A stretch of DNA of 64,000 nucleotides from Sapria himalayana (taxonomy: Eukaryota; Streptophyta; Magnoliopsida; Malpighiales; Rafflesiaceae). How positions within the stretch are numbered: the first letter of the stretch is position 1; each line of letters begins with the position of its first letter. The position numbers and the translations under genes are program-made. Positions 37,455-48,783 of this stretch are shown here, one piece after another. The notes below the pieces were generated by a model. It did not search any database, was not told where the DNA came from, and worked only from the letters and a program-made list of their open reading frames with translations. Location of the stretch: NCBI GenBank assembly GCA_029783825.1, contig JAREIK010003100.1, positions 167,416 through 231,415 of the forward strand, written 5' to 3'.

Positions 37455-39111
37455 ATAATAATTTTAAATTTTTTTTCAAAAGTGAATACAATATTTAGTT
37501 ATAGTAATCATTATATTTATATATCATATAAATACAATAAAAACAATTTTATTGATAAATATTCTAATAATGATGAAAAAATAACTTAATAATCTATTAT
37601 TAATAAGATAAATATCAATTAAAATATATTTAGAAAACCTAAAATGATTCAGAAGCAAAGCAAGATATATTACTATATAATAATTGTTTGTTTTGAATTT
37701 TTTTTTCTTTTAAAAAGTTTATCTATATTATTTTGATGAAAAATAATTTATATAAATTATATTTTTGTAACTCATAATTTAATTTGTATTTAATATTAAT
37801 ATAAAAATATAAAAAAAAATAATTAAATTTGAATATTTAAAATTAAAATGAAAAAAAAATGAGATCTATTCTTTATTATTTAGGATATACTGGTTTAATT
37901 TAAATTAGATCCGTCTCACTAATAATTTATTTTTTGATTAATATTTCTATAAAAATAAACTGATAAATAAATAAAATAAAAATTTAAATTATACAGAATA
38001 ATTAAAATAATTTATTTTGTTCCTCTCTTAACTCTAGAACGATTGCTAAAGTTCTAACCAAAATAATAGGAGCTTTTACTTTATCTCTAGTTTGTCTAAT
38101 CATATTTGATGTTGAATCACTAGGCTATCAAAGTTAATTGACTCATGTACGCTAACAGACTAAACCAAAGTTGTACCCCTATGTATTGAAATAGCTAGTT
38201 GTTGATGATGCTATTTATATTGATTATATAATTTCTTCTAAAATATCTCTAATACACACACTCAAAGCAATTTTTTTAAAACATAGTTCACCTCTAAAAA
38301 AATAACCACCTTGTAGCCTATTAAAACAAACTAGCCCAGGGTGGTTTGAGCAGATGAAGAAGTATATTCTCTCTTTCAATCAAGAATCAAAAAATTTATT
38401 TTATTGGCATGTCTAAGCCCCTTTTTTATATCCTCATGGATATGTAAAGTATCATTTCTTTCTTTTTAATATAAATGAGTTATTTATACAAGCTCACAAT
38501 ACCCAAAAAGGTGTAAATGAATCATATTCAAATGTATAAAACGTTTTAATCAATGATCAAAATTTTAGTCTTGCATATTGACACTTGAGGTCACAAAACA
38601 AAGGAAAAAGCCATAGTGATATTTCCAATCCCAAGAATTTTAGCTATAAAAAGTTATAAAGAGTAATACTCGAGCTTTAACTATTTCTAGGGTCATGACT
38701 TTTGCTCTTGAGGAATGTCCATAGTTACAATCATTCCTAGTGCAATGACTTTGCAATATAAAGATAAAATGCACAAGCTATGGTCATATCCAATACTGTG
38801 ACCCAGTATTATAGTGATTAAATATGTATTCGTGATCATTCTTATTGCCATAACAATATGTTCAACATATAGACAAGTTATGGCATATTCTCATCGATAG
38901 GATTTTGTGTTCTAGAGACAAAATATACAATCATGACCATTGCTAATGCTACAATAATCTAAAGCAAGAAAGTGACTGAATCCATTATTTACCCCTTGAG
39001 AAATGACTTTGTGTTAGATATACAAAAAGATAAATCTGTTACATTCTTAAAAGTTTTGAATTTCAATTTAAATTTAACACTTAGTCATTTGATTATAAAA
39101 GTGCAAAACAT

Positions 39112-39190
39112 GAGATTTAGGATTTAGGGTTTATGGGGTAGGGTTATAGTTTATGGTTTAAGGTTTAGGATTTAAAGTTTAGGGTTTATG
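39112..39190 (+). repeat. Degenerate TTTAGGG tract in block X copy 2
   Basis: The same eroded telomere-like words as at 12683-12760, including GGATTTAGGGTTTATGG and TTTAGGGTTTATGG. It again runs directly into the T-run that is the complement of the retrocopy poly(A) tail. Confidence 0.6.
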
Positions 39191-39800
39191 GTTTTTTTTG
39201 TTTTTTTTTGGAAAATACACACTTTATTTATCATTTAGGCACACAACATACAAGAGACTAAAAAGCTGATTAATTTTGGCCATCCCACCAAATCCTATGC
39301 ACCTTAATGATTCTATGCATAATATACATAAAAAACATAATGCCTAATAATTCGAAGCATACGAGTACAACTAAAATCACATTGCATTTCCGGACTTCAG
39401 AGTTGGCATTGAGTCATTATGCGCACTGCGTACTTTCCATTTGGATTTTCCCAAGCCTTTTGGAGGAACCTGAATGATGCACCATATCAAAACTATGCAA
39501 ATATAAGATTGTTCATGTGTGTGACATGCAGCATCAAGCGTTTGCCTATATCATTGCTATGTAATGGAATACATGTAAAACTGAATACCCATAAATCCAC
39601 AAGTCCATATCTACGACACTTTGTTAATTCATTCTCACCTCTTAATTCCACCTTCTTTTGCTCCAATGATCCTCAAAAGAGTATCTCTTGGGTTATAATG
39701 CTTCCTCCTCGAGCTCCACAAAGTGGCTGCATGTTGCACCGACAAAATATCAAAAAATATGCATGCATCGGTGTGCATGTGTGATGAGGTCCATCTCATA
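39191..39800 (-). pseudogene. Decayed retrocopy-like segment, copy 2
   Basis: Minus-strand counterpart of 12762-13380. It keeps AATAAA near 39222 and the A-tail with one C at about 39192-39209. The frame reads GENELTKCRRYGLVDLWVF and NPNGKYAVRIMTQCQ. The internal TGA is shared with copy 1, and the middle interruption is TAG, F, TGA here instead of TAA, I, TAA. Shared stops mean the gene was already dead before the block was duplicated. The protein is unknown. Confidence 0.42.
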
Positions 39801-40479
39801 GTCTAATTATCTACAAGTACAACCAAGCTAGAATACAAGTAAAATTACAAAATGCTATAAAGTTGGGTCTTCTATTCCCGGGAGTGTAGCATCGCCTAAT
39901 GTGTATTTACAAAATGCATAGCGGGACCCACTTAGAGATACTCATGGGTCTAGTTGCCCTCATTGCATGCTACTTAGAGAACAGACAAGATTGTGTGTGT
40001 GAGTATGCCATGATCCATCTTTACAAGTACATGGTGCATACAAAGTCCAAAATACAAATAAGACTACAAATATAAACTACAAGTTTGAATCTTTTTGTCC
40101 TATGTGGCTTGTCTGGAATCCATTGCTTACTGGCCCTACCTGGTGATGCTTCGGATTTTGCCTGCTCTCTAATTAATCATGGATTACCCGCTACTCCTGT
40201 AGGGCGATCGTTGGATGGCCCTCTATGCTGCCTAATAGGGCTAGTGGGACCCACTTCTATCTACTCATGGGTTTCACCTGACCACTTTTCTCGGTCTCGT
40301 TAGTTTTCTGGATGTTATCATCCAGGCCTTCTTTTGCAGCCCTCTACAAGCTGGTGGCTCATACTTCTGGTTGCTTCAAGGACATGATGGACCCTCTAAA
40401 TGCTACACGAAATGGACAATAATATGTGCAAGTGTGTACGGTGGTCCGTCGCTATGTGTGTGTGGTGCAGCAGTATCAG
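39801..40479. other. GC-richer right part of block X copy 2
   Basis: No gene is recognised. Two segments near 39920-39948 and 40243-40271 share GGGACCCACTT plus TACTCATGGGT and lie 323 bp apart in direct orientation, matching the 322-bp spacing in copy 1. The first contains GACCCA and TGGGTC arms that could form a short hairpin. Confidence 0.55.
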
Positions 40480-42129
40480 GGTTTAGGAGTTAAGTAATTT
40501 AAGTAATTAGGTATTTTGTGGTTTATCGGTTTTATTTAAATAATTAAATAACAAAAAAATTATTTATATGATTTTTTCTCATTTTCAAGGTTATAACCAT
40601 TGAAAATATGATAATTTTAAATTTTTTTCAAATGTTAATACAATATTTAATTATAATAATCATAAAAATTAAATATCATGTAAATTCAATATAAATAATT
40701 TTATAGATCGATATTATAATACTGATCATAAAATAGATTAATAAACTATTATTAATAAGATAGATATTAATTAAAATATATTTGCAAAACCTAAAATGAT
40801 TCAAAATTCAAGTAAAATATATTTCTAAATAAGAATTTTTTATTTTTATATTTTTTATTCTTTTTATAAGCTTATAAATTTTTTTGATGAAGATAAATTA
40901 TTTAAATTATATTTGTCTCATTCATAATTTTATTTTGCATTTAATATTTGTATAAAAATAAACTAATAAATAATTAAAATGAATATTAAAATTATAATGA
41001 ATACAAATAAAAATGAGATTTATGATTAATTATTTAGGGTATACCAGTTTAATGGTTTAAGTATTTAGGAGTTTAAAAGTTTAGTAATAATAAATATTAT
41101 AACTATATATAATATAAACTAAATATAAACAATTTTATTGATAGATATTATATCAATTATCAAAAAATAAATTAATAAACTATTATTAATATGATAGATA
41201 TAAATTAGATTATAATTAAAAAACCTAAGATAATTCAAAATCAAAGTAAAATTTATTACTAAATAATAATTTTTTTTAGTTTTTGCATCATTTTATAAGT
41301 TTATATGTTTTTTTGATGAAAATTATATTATTTAAATTATATTTGTATCACTCATAATTTATTTTGTAATTAATATTTCCATAAATTATATAAATTTTAT
41401 TTAAGGATTACGAGTTTAAAGGTTTAAGTATTTAGGGGCTTCGGGGTTTAGGAGTTTAGATATTTATGTATTTATGCATTTAAAGGTTTATAAGTATTAT
41501 TTAAACAATGATATAATAAAAATTTATTTTTTTTATTTTTTCTCATTTTTGAAGGTTATAAACATTAAAAATATAACAATTATTAAATTTTTTTTATATG
41601 TGAATACTATATTTAGTTATGATAATCTTAATAATTATATATCATGTAAATTAAATATAAACAATTAAATTGAAATATATTATATTAATGATCAAAAAAT
41701 AAATTAATAAACTATTATTAATGAGATCGATATTATTTTAAATATATTTGCAAAATGTAAATTTATTCAAAATCAAAGTAACATATATTACAAAATATTA
41801 CTTTCTTTGATGTTTTGCTTTTTTTATAAGTTTATATTTTTTGTTATTAAAAGTAAATTATTTAAATTATATGTTTTCCTCATAATTTATTTTTAATTTA
41901 TAATTCTATAAAAATAAACTAATAAATAATTAAAATGAATATTTAAAATTATAATGAATACAAATAAAATAGATATTTATTATTTATTATTCAAGATATA
42001 CCAGTTTCCTGGTTTAAGTATTTTGGTGTTTTGGGGTTTAGTGATTTAAGTGTTTAGGCCTTTAATGATTTATAGTTTTATTTAAAGAATGAAAAAATAA
42101 AAAATTTAATTTTTTTATTTTTTTTTAAA

Positions 42130-42590
42130 TTTTTGAAGGTTGTAACCTTTGAAAATATAATAATTTTTAATTTTTTTTAAATGTGAATATAATATTTAGT
42201 TATAATAATCTTAATAATTATATATAATGTAAACTCAATATAACTAATTTTATTGATATATATTATAATAATGATCAATAAATAAATTAATAAACTAGTA
42301 TTAATAAGAATGCTAAATATTAAAATATAATTGTAAAATTTAAAATGATTTAAAATCAAAATAAGATATATTACTAAATAGTAATTATTTATTTCTAAAA
42401 ATTTGCCGTTTTTTATCAGCATTTTTTTAATGAAAAATAAATTATTGAAACTTTATATGTCGCACTAATAATTTATTTTGTAATTAATATTTCTATAAAA
42501 ATAAACTGATAAATAATTAAATGGAATATTTAAAATTATAATGAATACTAATAAAAATTAGATTTATGATTTATTATCTGGACTATACTA
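42130..42590 (+). repeat. A-type monomer body, near-identical to 45102-45560
   Basis: This stretch and 45102-45560 (offset about 2.97 kb) are much more alike than other pairs of A monomers. They share odd words such as ATAAGAATGCTAAATATT and TTATCTGGACTATACTAAT. It indicates a recent local duplication. The two then diverge at about 42595, where this copy jumps into a C-type region. Confidence 0.7.
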
Positions 42591-43915
42591 ATAATTTTTA
42601 AGATTATAACTTTTGAAAATATAATAATTTTTAAATTTCTTTTCAAAAGTGAATACAATATATATTTATAATAATCATAATAATTATATATCATATAAAT
42701 TCAATATAAACAATTTTATTGATAGATATTCTAATAATTATCAAAAAATAAATTAAAAATCTATTATGAATAAGATTGATATTATTTAAAATATAATATC
42801 AAAACCTAAAATGATTGAAAAGCAAAACAAGATATATCACTAAATAATAATTATTTTTTTAAAATTTTAATGATTTTTATAAGCTTATCTATTTTTTGAT
42901 GAAAATTTTTTTTAATAAATTATATTTTTAACTCATAATTTATTTTATAATTAAAAAATATATAAAAATAAAAAACTTAACAATCAAAATTAATTTTTTA
43001 AATTATAATGAAAACAAATAAAAATGAGATTTATTAAATATTATTTAGGGTATACCGGTTTAAAGAATTATCTATATAGGGGTATCGAGATTTTGTAGTT
43101 TAATGATTTAAGTGCTTAGAGATTTAGTGTTGTATAGGTTTTATTTAAACAATAAAATAACAAAAAAAAATTATTTTTTTTATTTTTTGACATTTTCAAA
43201 TGATATAATAATTGAAAATATAATAATTTTAAAATTTTTTTCAAAAGTGAAAACAATATATAGTTATAATAATATTTATATTTATATATCATATAAATTC
43301 AATATAAACATTTTAATTGAAAAATATTCTAATAATGATCAAAAAATAAATTAATAATCTATAATTAATAAGATAGATATCAATTAAAATATAATTAAAA
43401 ATCCTAAAATGATTCAGAAGCAAAGCAAAATATATTACTTTACAATAATTTTTTCTTTTGAAATTTTCTTTCTTTTAAAAAGTTTATCTATATTTTTTTG
43501 ATGAAAAGTAATTCATATAAATTATATTTGTGTAACTTTTAATTTATTTTGTTATTAATATTTATATAAAAATAAACAAATAAATAATTAAAATGAATAT
43601 TTAAAATTATAATGAAAAAAAATGAGATTTATTATTTATTATTTAGGGTATACTAGTTTAATTTAAATTAGATCTGTCTCACTAATAATTTATTTTGTAA
43701 TTAATATTTCTATAAAAATAAACTGATAAATAATTAAAAGAAAAATTTTAAATTATACTAAATAAAAATTAAAATGAGATTTATGATTTTTTATTACTGT
43801 ATACCAGATTAATGGTTTTGACATTTAAGAGTTTAGGAGATTTTTGTTTATAGGCATTTAGTATTTTATAGGTTTTATTTAAACAATAACATAAAAAAAA
43901 TTGTAATATTTTCTC

Positions 43916-43943
43916 ATTTTCAGAGGTTATAACCTCTGAAAAT
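43916..43943. promoter_or_regulatory. Variant 28-bp dyad with paired substitutions
   Basis: The core reads CAGAGGTTATAACCTCTG instead of CAAAGGTTATAACCTTTG. Both arms changed at the matching position, so the 14+14 inverted repeat remains perfect. A single mutation would have broken the symmetry. This monomer is E type. Confidence 0.65.
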
Positions 43944-45101
43944 ATAAAAAAATTTAAGATTTTCTGATATGTGAATACAATATTTGTTAAAATAATATAA
44001 ATATTTTTATATCATATAAATTCAATATAAAATATTTTATTCATAGAAATTATAATAATGATCAAAAATTAATTTAATAAATTATTAATAATAACATAGA
44101 TATTAATTAAAAAATATTTTGGAAACCAAAATTAATTCAAAATTAAAGTAAAATATATTACTGAATAATAATTTTTAAATTTTAAATTTTACTTCTTTTA
44201 TAAGCGTATATATCTTTTTTGATTAAAAATAAATTATTTAAATTATATATGTCACACTCATAATTTATTTTGTAATAAATATTTCTATAGAAATAAATTA
44301 ATAATAATTAAAATAAAAATTTAAAATTATACTTAATAAAAATTAAAATGAGATTTATGAATTATTATTAATGTATACCAGTTTAATAGTTTAAGTATTT
44401 AAAGGTTTTGTCATTTAGAAGTTTAGCGATTTATGTTTTTAGGCATTTAGTGTTTATAGGTTTTATTTAAATCTATAAATAACAAAAAAATTATTTTTGA
44501 TATTTTTTCACATTTTCAAATGTTATCACATTTGAAAATATAATAATTTTTAAATTTTTTTCAAATGTAATATAATATTAAGTTATAATAATCTTAATAA
44601 TTATAAGTCATTTAAATTCAATATAAGTAATTACATTGCTAGATATTATAATAATGATCAAAAAAAATTTAATAAATTATTATTAATAAGATAAATATTA
44701 TTTAAAATATATTTGCAAAATCTTAATTTATTCAAAATCAAAGTAAAATATATTACTAAATAATAATTTATTTTAATGTTTTGAGTTTTTTATAAGTTTA
44801 TATTTTTGTTTTTAAAAATAAATAATTAAAATTATATTTGTCTTACTCATATTTTATTTTATAATTTATAATTCTATAATAATAAACTAATAAATAATTA
44901 AAATGAATATTTAAAATTATAATGAATACAAATAAAATTGAGATTTATTATTTATTTTTCAGAATATACTAGTTTAATGGTTTTAGTATATGTGTTTGTG
45001 GTTTAGGAGTTTAATGATTTAATTGTTTAAACCTTTAGTGATTTATAGTTTTTATTTCAAGAATGAAAAAACAAAAAATTTAATTTTTTGATTTTTTTAA
45101 A

Positions 45102-45560
45102 TATTTGAAGGTTCTAACCTTAGAAAATATAATAATTTTTAATTTTTTTTAAATGTGAATATAATATTTAGTAATAATAATCTTAATAATTATATATAAT
45201 GTAAACTCAATATAAATAATTTTATTGATAGATATTATAATAATGATCAATAAATAAATTAATAAACTAGTATTTATAAGAATGCTAAATATTAAAATAT
45301 AATTGTAAAATTTAAAATGATTCAAAATCAAAATAAGATATATTACTAAATAGTAATTATTTATTTGTAAAAATTTTCCGTTTTTTATTAGCATTTTTTT
45401 AATGAAAAATAAATTATTGAAACTTTATATGTCGCACTAATAATTTATTTTGTAATTAATATTTCTATAAAAATAAACTGATAAATAATTAAACTGAATA
45501 TTTAAAATTATAATGAATACTAATAAAAATTAGATTTATGATTTATTATCTGGACTATAC
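45102..45560 (+). repeat. A-type monomer body, partner of 42130-42590
   Basis: Second member of the near-identical pair. Here the array continues regularly into a J-type tract (from about 45560), so this copy keeps the normal order and the one at 42130 is the rearranged one. Confidence 0.7.
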
Positions 45561-47003
45561 TAATTTAATGTTTTAAGTATTTATGGGCTTCGGGGTTTAT
45601 AAGTTTAGTCATTTTAGAATTTAGTCATTTAGTGGTTTATATGTTTTATATAAAAAATAAAATAACAAAAAATTTATGTTTGTTATTTCTTCTCATTTTT
45701 GAATTTTATAACCTTTGAAAATATAATAATTTATAATTTTCTTTTGAAAAGTGAATATAATATAAGTTATAATAATCATAATAATTATATATCATATAAA
45801 TTCAATAAAAACTATTTTATTGATATATATTATAATAATGATTATATAAAAGTAATAAACAATTATTATTTAGATAAATATTGTTTAAATTATATTTTGA
45901 AAACCTAAAATGATTCAAAATAAAAGTAAAATATTTTACGAAATATTAATTTTAAATTTTTAAATTTTTGTATCCATATATAAGCCTATAAATTTTTTGA
46001 TGAAAAATAAAATATTTAAATTATGTTTGTCTCACTAATAATTTATTTTTTAATTTATATTTCTATAAAAATAAATTAATAAATAATTAAAATGTACATT
46101 TACAATTATAATGAATACTAATAAAAATGAGATTTATTATTTATTATTTAGGGTATAACTATTTATTTGTTTAAGGTTTTTGTGGTTCTAGAGTTAATGA
46201 GTATATTGATTTATATGTTTACACATTTAGGTGTTTATAGGTTTTGTTTAATCAAAGAAATAACAAAAAAATTATTTTTATGAATTTTTGTGATTTTCAA
46301 ATGTTATAACCTTTAAAAATATAATAATTTTTTATTAGTTATAAAATATGAATACAATACTTAGTTATAATAATCCTAAAAATTATATTTGTTGTATATA
46401 CAATATAAAAAAATTTATTAATATATATTATTATAATGATCAAAAAATAAAATAATAAACTATTATTAATAAGATAGATATTAATTAAAATATATTTGTA
46501 GAAATCAAAATAATTCAAAATCAAAGTAAATTATATTACTAATTAAAATTTTAAATTTTTGAAATTTTGTTTATTTTTATAAGCTTATTTTTTTTCATAA
46601 GAAATAATTTATTTAAATTATATATGTCTCACTCATTAGTTAATTTGTAATTAATATTTCTATCAAAATAAACTAAAAAATAATTAAAATGAATATTTAA
46701 AATTATATTGAATATAAATAAAAATGAGATATATTATTTATTATTTAGGTTATATAGGTTTAATGGTTTAAGTATTAAGGGGATTTTGATGTTTAGAGTC
46801 TAGAGATCTAAATGTTTAGGCATTTAGTGGTTTATAAGTTTTATTTAAATAATAAAAAAATTATTTTTGTGATTTTTTATCATTTTTGAAGGTTATAATC
46901 TTTGAAAATATAATAATTTTTAAATTTTTTTCAAATGTAAATATAATATTTAGTTATAATAATTTTAATAATTACAAAAATAACATTTAGGTGTTTAGGC
47001 ATT

Positions 47004-48158
47004 GTATCTCTACAATTTTCACAAAGCTCAATTTTTTTTCAAAATTTGAATAATCTCAGAAAAATAAACACTAGAGGTAGAATATTATGAGCCATAAAAT
47101 TTCAAGTTACCTCATAAAAAGTTTTCAAGATACGAGGCAAAATTTTGGCATTTGTTCAGTCTCTCTCAGTTAGAAAGTTTGAACCAAACTCCTTCAAAAC
47201 CCCTTTGTCTTTGTTCTCCAACTTATCAAATTCTTTATGATATTTTATATCAGTTTGTAGCATCAAATAAGTTGAATTCCAACATGTAGGAAAATCTAAT
47301 TGCAATGAAGATCCATATGTCAAGTTTCCTCCTTCAACACATAACTTAAACATATCTAATCTTTTAGGACTGCTCCTCACATATTTCACCACACGTCTAA
47401 TTTTTTGAATAGCACCCTCAACTACTGCAATGTCATCTCTGACAATATAGTTTAGGATATGAGCACAACATCCCATATGAAAATGCTCGCCTCTCAAATG
47501 TATAACACTTTCTTCACAAGCATTTTTTTCAACAATGAAAAACAATGAGATGATATGCTATCAAATAATTTCTTATTCTCATTCAGAAACAAAGAAAAAC
47601 AATCCCTCCGTGCAGAGTGCCTAGATGGAATTTAAAATTGAGGCACACTAACTTCACAAAACTCCTTAAACTCATCCCTCTCAACAAAACAAAAAGGCAA
47701 TTCATCTTTTATGATCATTTTCACCAAAGCCTCCCTAACTAGTTGTTGATCAAATTGACAACAAGTTAATTTGTTATCCTCTGAACTTGTACATTTAGTG
47801 AAACTCAACAAAGATTGTGACTTGTCTTTACCTTTGTGAGCTTATATTAATTCTTTTTTGGGTTGAAATTTCGTACAAGTATTTCTCAAGCATTTCCATA
47901 AACCCGAAGTACCTTGATCACTTTTTGCCAAGTATTCTTTCCTAAACCATATACAAGCTCCCCTACCAGTTTCATTTTTCTCTAAATCTACTAATATCTC
48001 ATAAGTTTTGCATACAGCAGACTTATACTTTTTATGAGCTTGAGGTTCAATTTAGAATTCATGAAAGGATGATGATTGGATTTACCATTACTTTGATCAT
48101 TTGAGATTTGATCATCTTCAATTTATTGTATTTTTCATTTATCGCTAGATTGTGTCAT
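47004..48158 (-). pseudogene. hAT transposase pseudogene, N-terminal and central part
   Basis: The most likely original start is the ATG at 48156-48158 (MTQSSDK, then a stop). Downstream on minus come KYKSAV, a degenerate BED zinc finger (about 47880-47965), a QQLVREALVKMIIKDELPF segment typical of plant BED-type hAT transposases near 47680-47760, and an in-frame stop at 47632-47634. Then follows a 129-codon open stretch (47156-47545) with HFHMGCCAHILN, IRRVVKYVRSSPKRL and LDFPTCWNST. Relatives have HxRCxAHILN and TRWNS, so two conserved Arg are lost (Arg to Gly, Arg to Cys). The usual protein has roughly 650-750 residues; this piece covers a little over half. It cannot encode an active transposase. 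Confidence 0.88.
47880..47965 (-). other. Degenerate BED zinc-finger region of the hAT pseudogene
   Basis: The minus strand reads ACIWFRKEYLAKSD, then GTSGLWKCLRNTC. In plant BED fingers the pattern is C-x2-C, then GTSxLxxH, then C. Here the second Cys is Phe and the zinc-binding His is Cys, so the DNA-binding finger is damaged. First Cys and last Cys remain. Confidence 0.75.
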
Positions 48159-48489
48159 CTGCAATGCCATTAATTAATATGATATGTTAAGCATAAATAC
48201 ATATAAATATTTCAAACAAGCTAGCTCTACAAAACTGACTGTAACACATTCAGCCTACTCATTCGGCCCAACCACAACACCACAACCAATACTCAACAAA
48301 ACTGACTGAGACACATAATAATAATACTTAATCACTCAATTCTCGTCAGAAAAACAAACCAAAAGGATAGTGGCATCTGAGACACGGTGGAGGAAACCAT
48401 AAGTGCAACGGACAAGGGCTGGACCTAATAGAATACGGCTGGAATGGCATGAGGATGCCTGGAACTAGTCAGAACAGCAATAGGTGCGT

Positions 48490-48535
48490 CGGAATTGGAT
48501 GGGCAATAGCGGAATTGGATGGGCAATAGCGGAAT
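48490..48535. repeat. Short tandem duplication in hAT 5' region
   Basis: GGAATTGGATGGGCAATAGC occurs twice in tandem, followed by a partial third copy GGAATTGATGG. Confidence 0.8.
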
Positions 48536-48556
48536 TGATGGCATCTTCATGTTATA

Positions 48557-48582
48557 TATATATATATATATATTCCTGGTTC
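48557..48582. repeat. TA microsatellite
   Basis: A run of alternating T and A about 24 bp long inside the hAT 5' noncoding region. Confidence 0.85.
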
Positions 48583-48758
48583 TAGTATCAGTTTTTTAGG
48601 ATGGGATGGTTCTCAAGATAGATATTGCTTAAGATTCGGAACCATCCCAAAAGAAAAAATACGTGACAGAACGGGACGGGAAAAGTCAAAGTCTACGAAT
48701 TTTTTTCAGTCTCGATTCTTTCGGGAGAAGACTTCGGGTCGAGTCACGAATCTCTGAG

Positions 48759-48775
48759 TCCCGTGAGCAGCCCTA
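48759..48775. repeat. hAT terminal inverted repeat, 5' end
   Basis: The complement reads TAGGGCTGCTCACGGGA, the partner of 8244-8260 (13 of 17 identical). Confidence 0.7.
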
Positions 48776-48783
48776 GAAAATGC
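48776..48783. repeat. Probable hAT target-site duplication, right copy
   Basis: GAAAATGC, 6 of 8 identical to CTAAATGC at 8236-8243. Removing the hAT and one copy joins the left flank (ACCACTAAATGC) to the right flank (ATATAAAGTTAAATCAG). This matches the uninterrupted F-type monomer near 50100-50130. Confidence 0.55.

Larger units (their letters stand above)
14056..38021 (+). repeat. Main satellite array, forward polarity, about 40 monomers
   Basis: Continuous head-to-tail satellite. Dyad anchors are near 14166, 14754, 15067, 15399, 16000, 16530, 17166, 17759, 18358, 19108, 19637, 20226, 20828, 21413, 22007, 22618, 23207, 23950, 24547, 25135, 25617, 26151, 26743, 27172, 27762, 28353, 28950, 29550, 30147, 30886, 31479, 32222, 32831, 33428, 33963, 34555, 35099, 35693, 36292, 36840 and 37440. 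The common spacing is about 590-600 bp. About 530 marks the step into B types, about 740 marks E types with a 145-bp extension, and 310-430 marks truncated monomers (15067, 15399, 27172). No gene, and no insertion other than these length changes, is seen. Confidence 0.92.
38022..40479. repeat. Block X copy 2
   Basis: Collinear with block X copy 1 over its whole length, with scattered substitutions and small indels. The flanking satellite is also collinear on both sides (I, C, E extension to the left; the GGGTTTAGGAGTTAAGTAATTTAAG start to the right). The offset from copy 1 is about 26.44 kb at the left edge and about 26.42 kb at the right edge, so block and flanks were duplicated together. 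Confidence 0.82.
33812..41401 (+). repeat. HOR unit interrupted by block X copy 2
   Basis: Order is B (33812), A (34410), J (34960), G (35550), H (36150), I (about 36745, shortened tract), C (37290) and the E extension (37890). Block X follows at 38022-40479, then a monomer shared with the right side of block X copy 1, and then the next B at 41402. Without the block the unit would be about 5.1 kb, shorter than the 10-mer, because a deletion near 41085 removed monomers that are still present to the right of block X copy 1. Confidence 0.62.
40480..47003 (+). repeat. Satellite array, forward polarity, right of block X copy 2
   Basis: Dyad anchors are near 40590, 41553, 42138, 42600, 43200, 43930, 44525, 45110, 45710, 46300 and 46890. 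Tract order is: the block-X-adjacent monomer, B (41402), A (42010), a truncated monomer entering at 42595, D' (43055), E with extension (43800), E (44385), A (44990), J (45560), G (46150) and H (46745). A deletion near 41085 joins the tract of one monomer to the body of another. The array ends at 47003 against hAT sequence. Confidence 0.88.
47004..48775 (-). mobile_element. hAT transposon, 5' portion (3' end missing)
   Basis: Less AT-rich than the flanking satellite. The right end TCCCGTGAGCAGCCCTA at 48759-48775 is the inverted partner of the terminus at 8244. The minus strand carries the 5' noncoding region (about 48159-48775), then a decayed N-terminal and central transposase. The element breaks off at 47004, at a point that corresponds to about 9816 of the other piece. 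The overlap 47004-47300 versus 9816-10111 is in the same orientation and about 10-15 percent diverged by eye. The 5' region holds a short tandem duplication (GGAATTGGATGGGCAATAGC twice near 48490-48530) and a TA microsatellite. Confidence 0.85.

Noticed and set aside
39419..39784. A 121-codon plus frame in block X copy 2, partly open in copy 1 (13084-13359)
   Set aside because: Copy 1 has a stop in the middle, the frame is antisense to the poly(A)-tailed segment, and no family is recognised. The minus-strand reading explains the region better.
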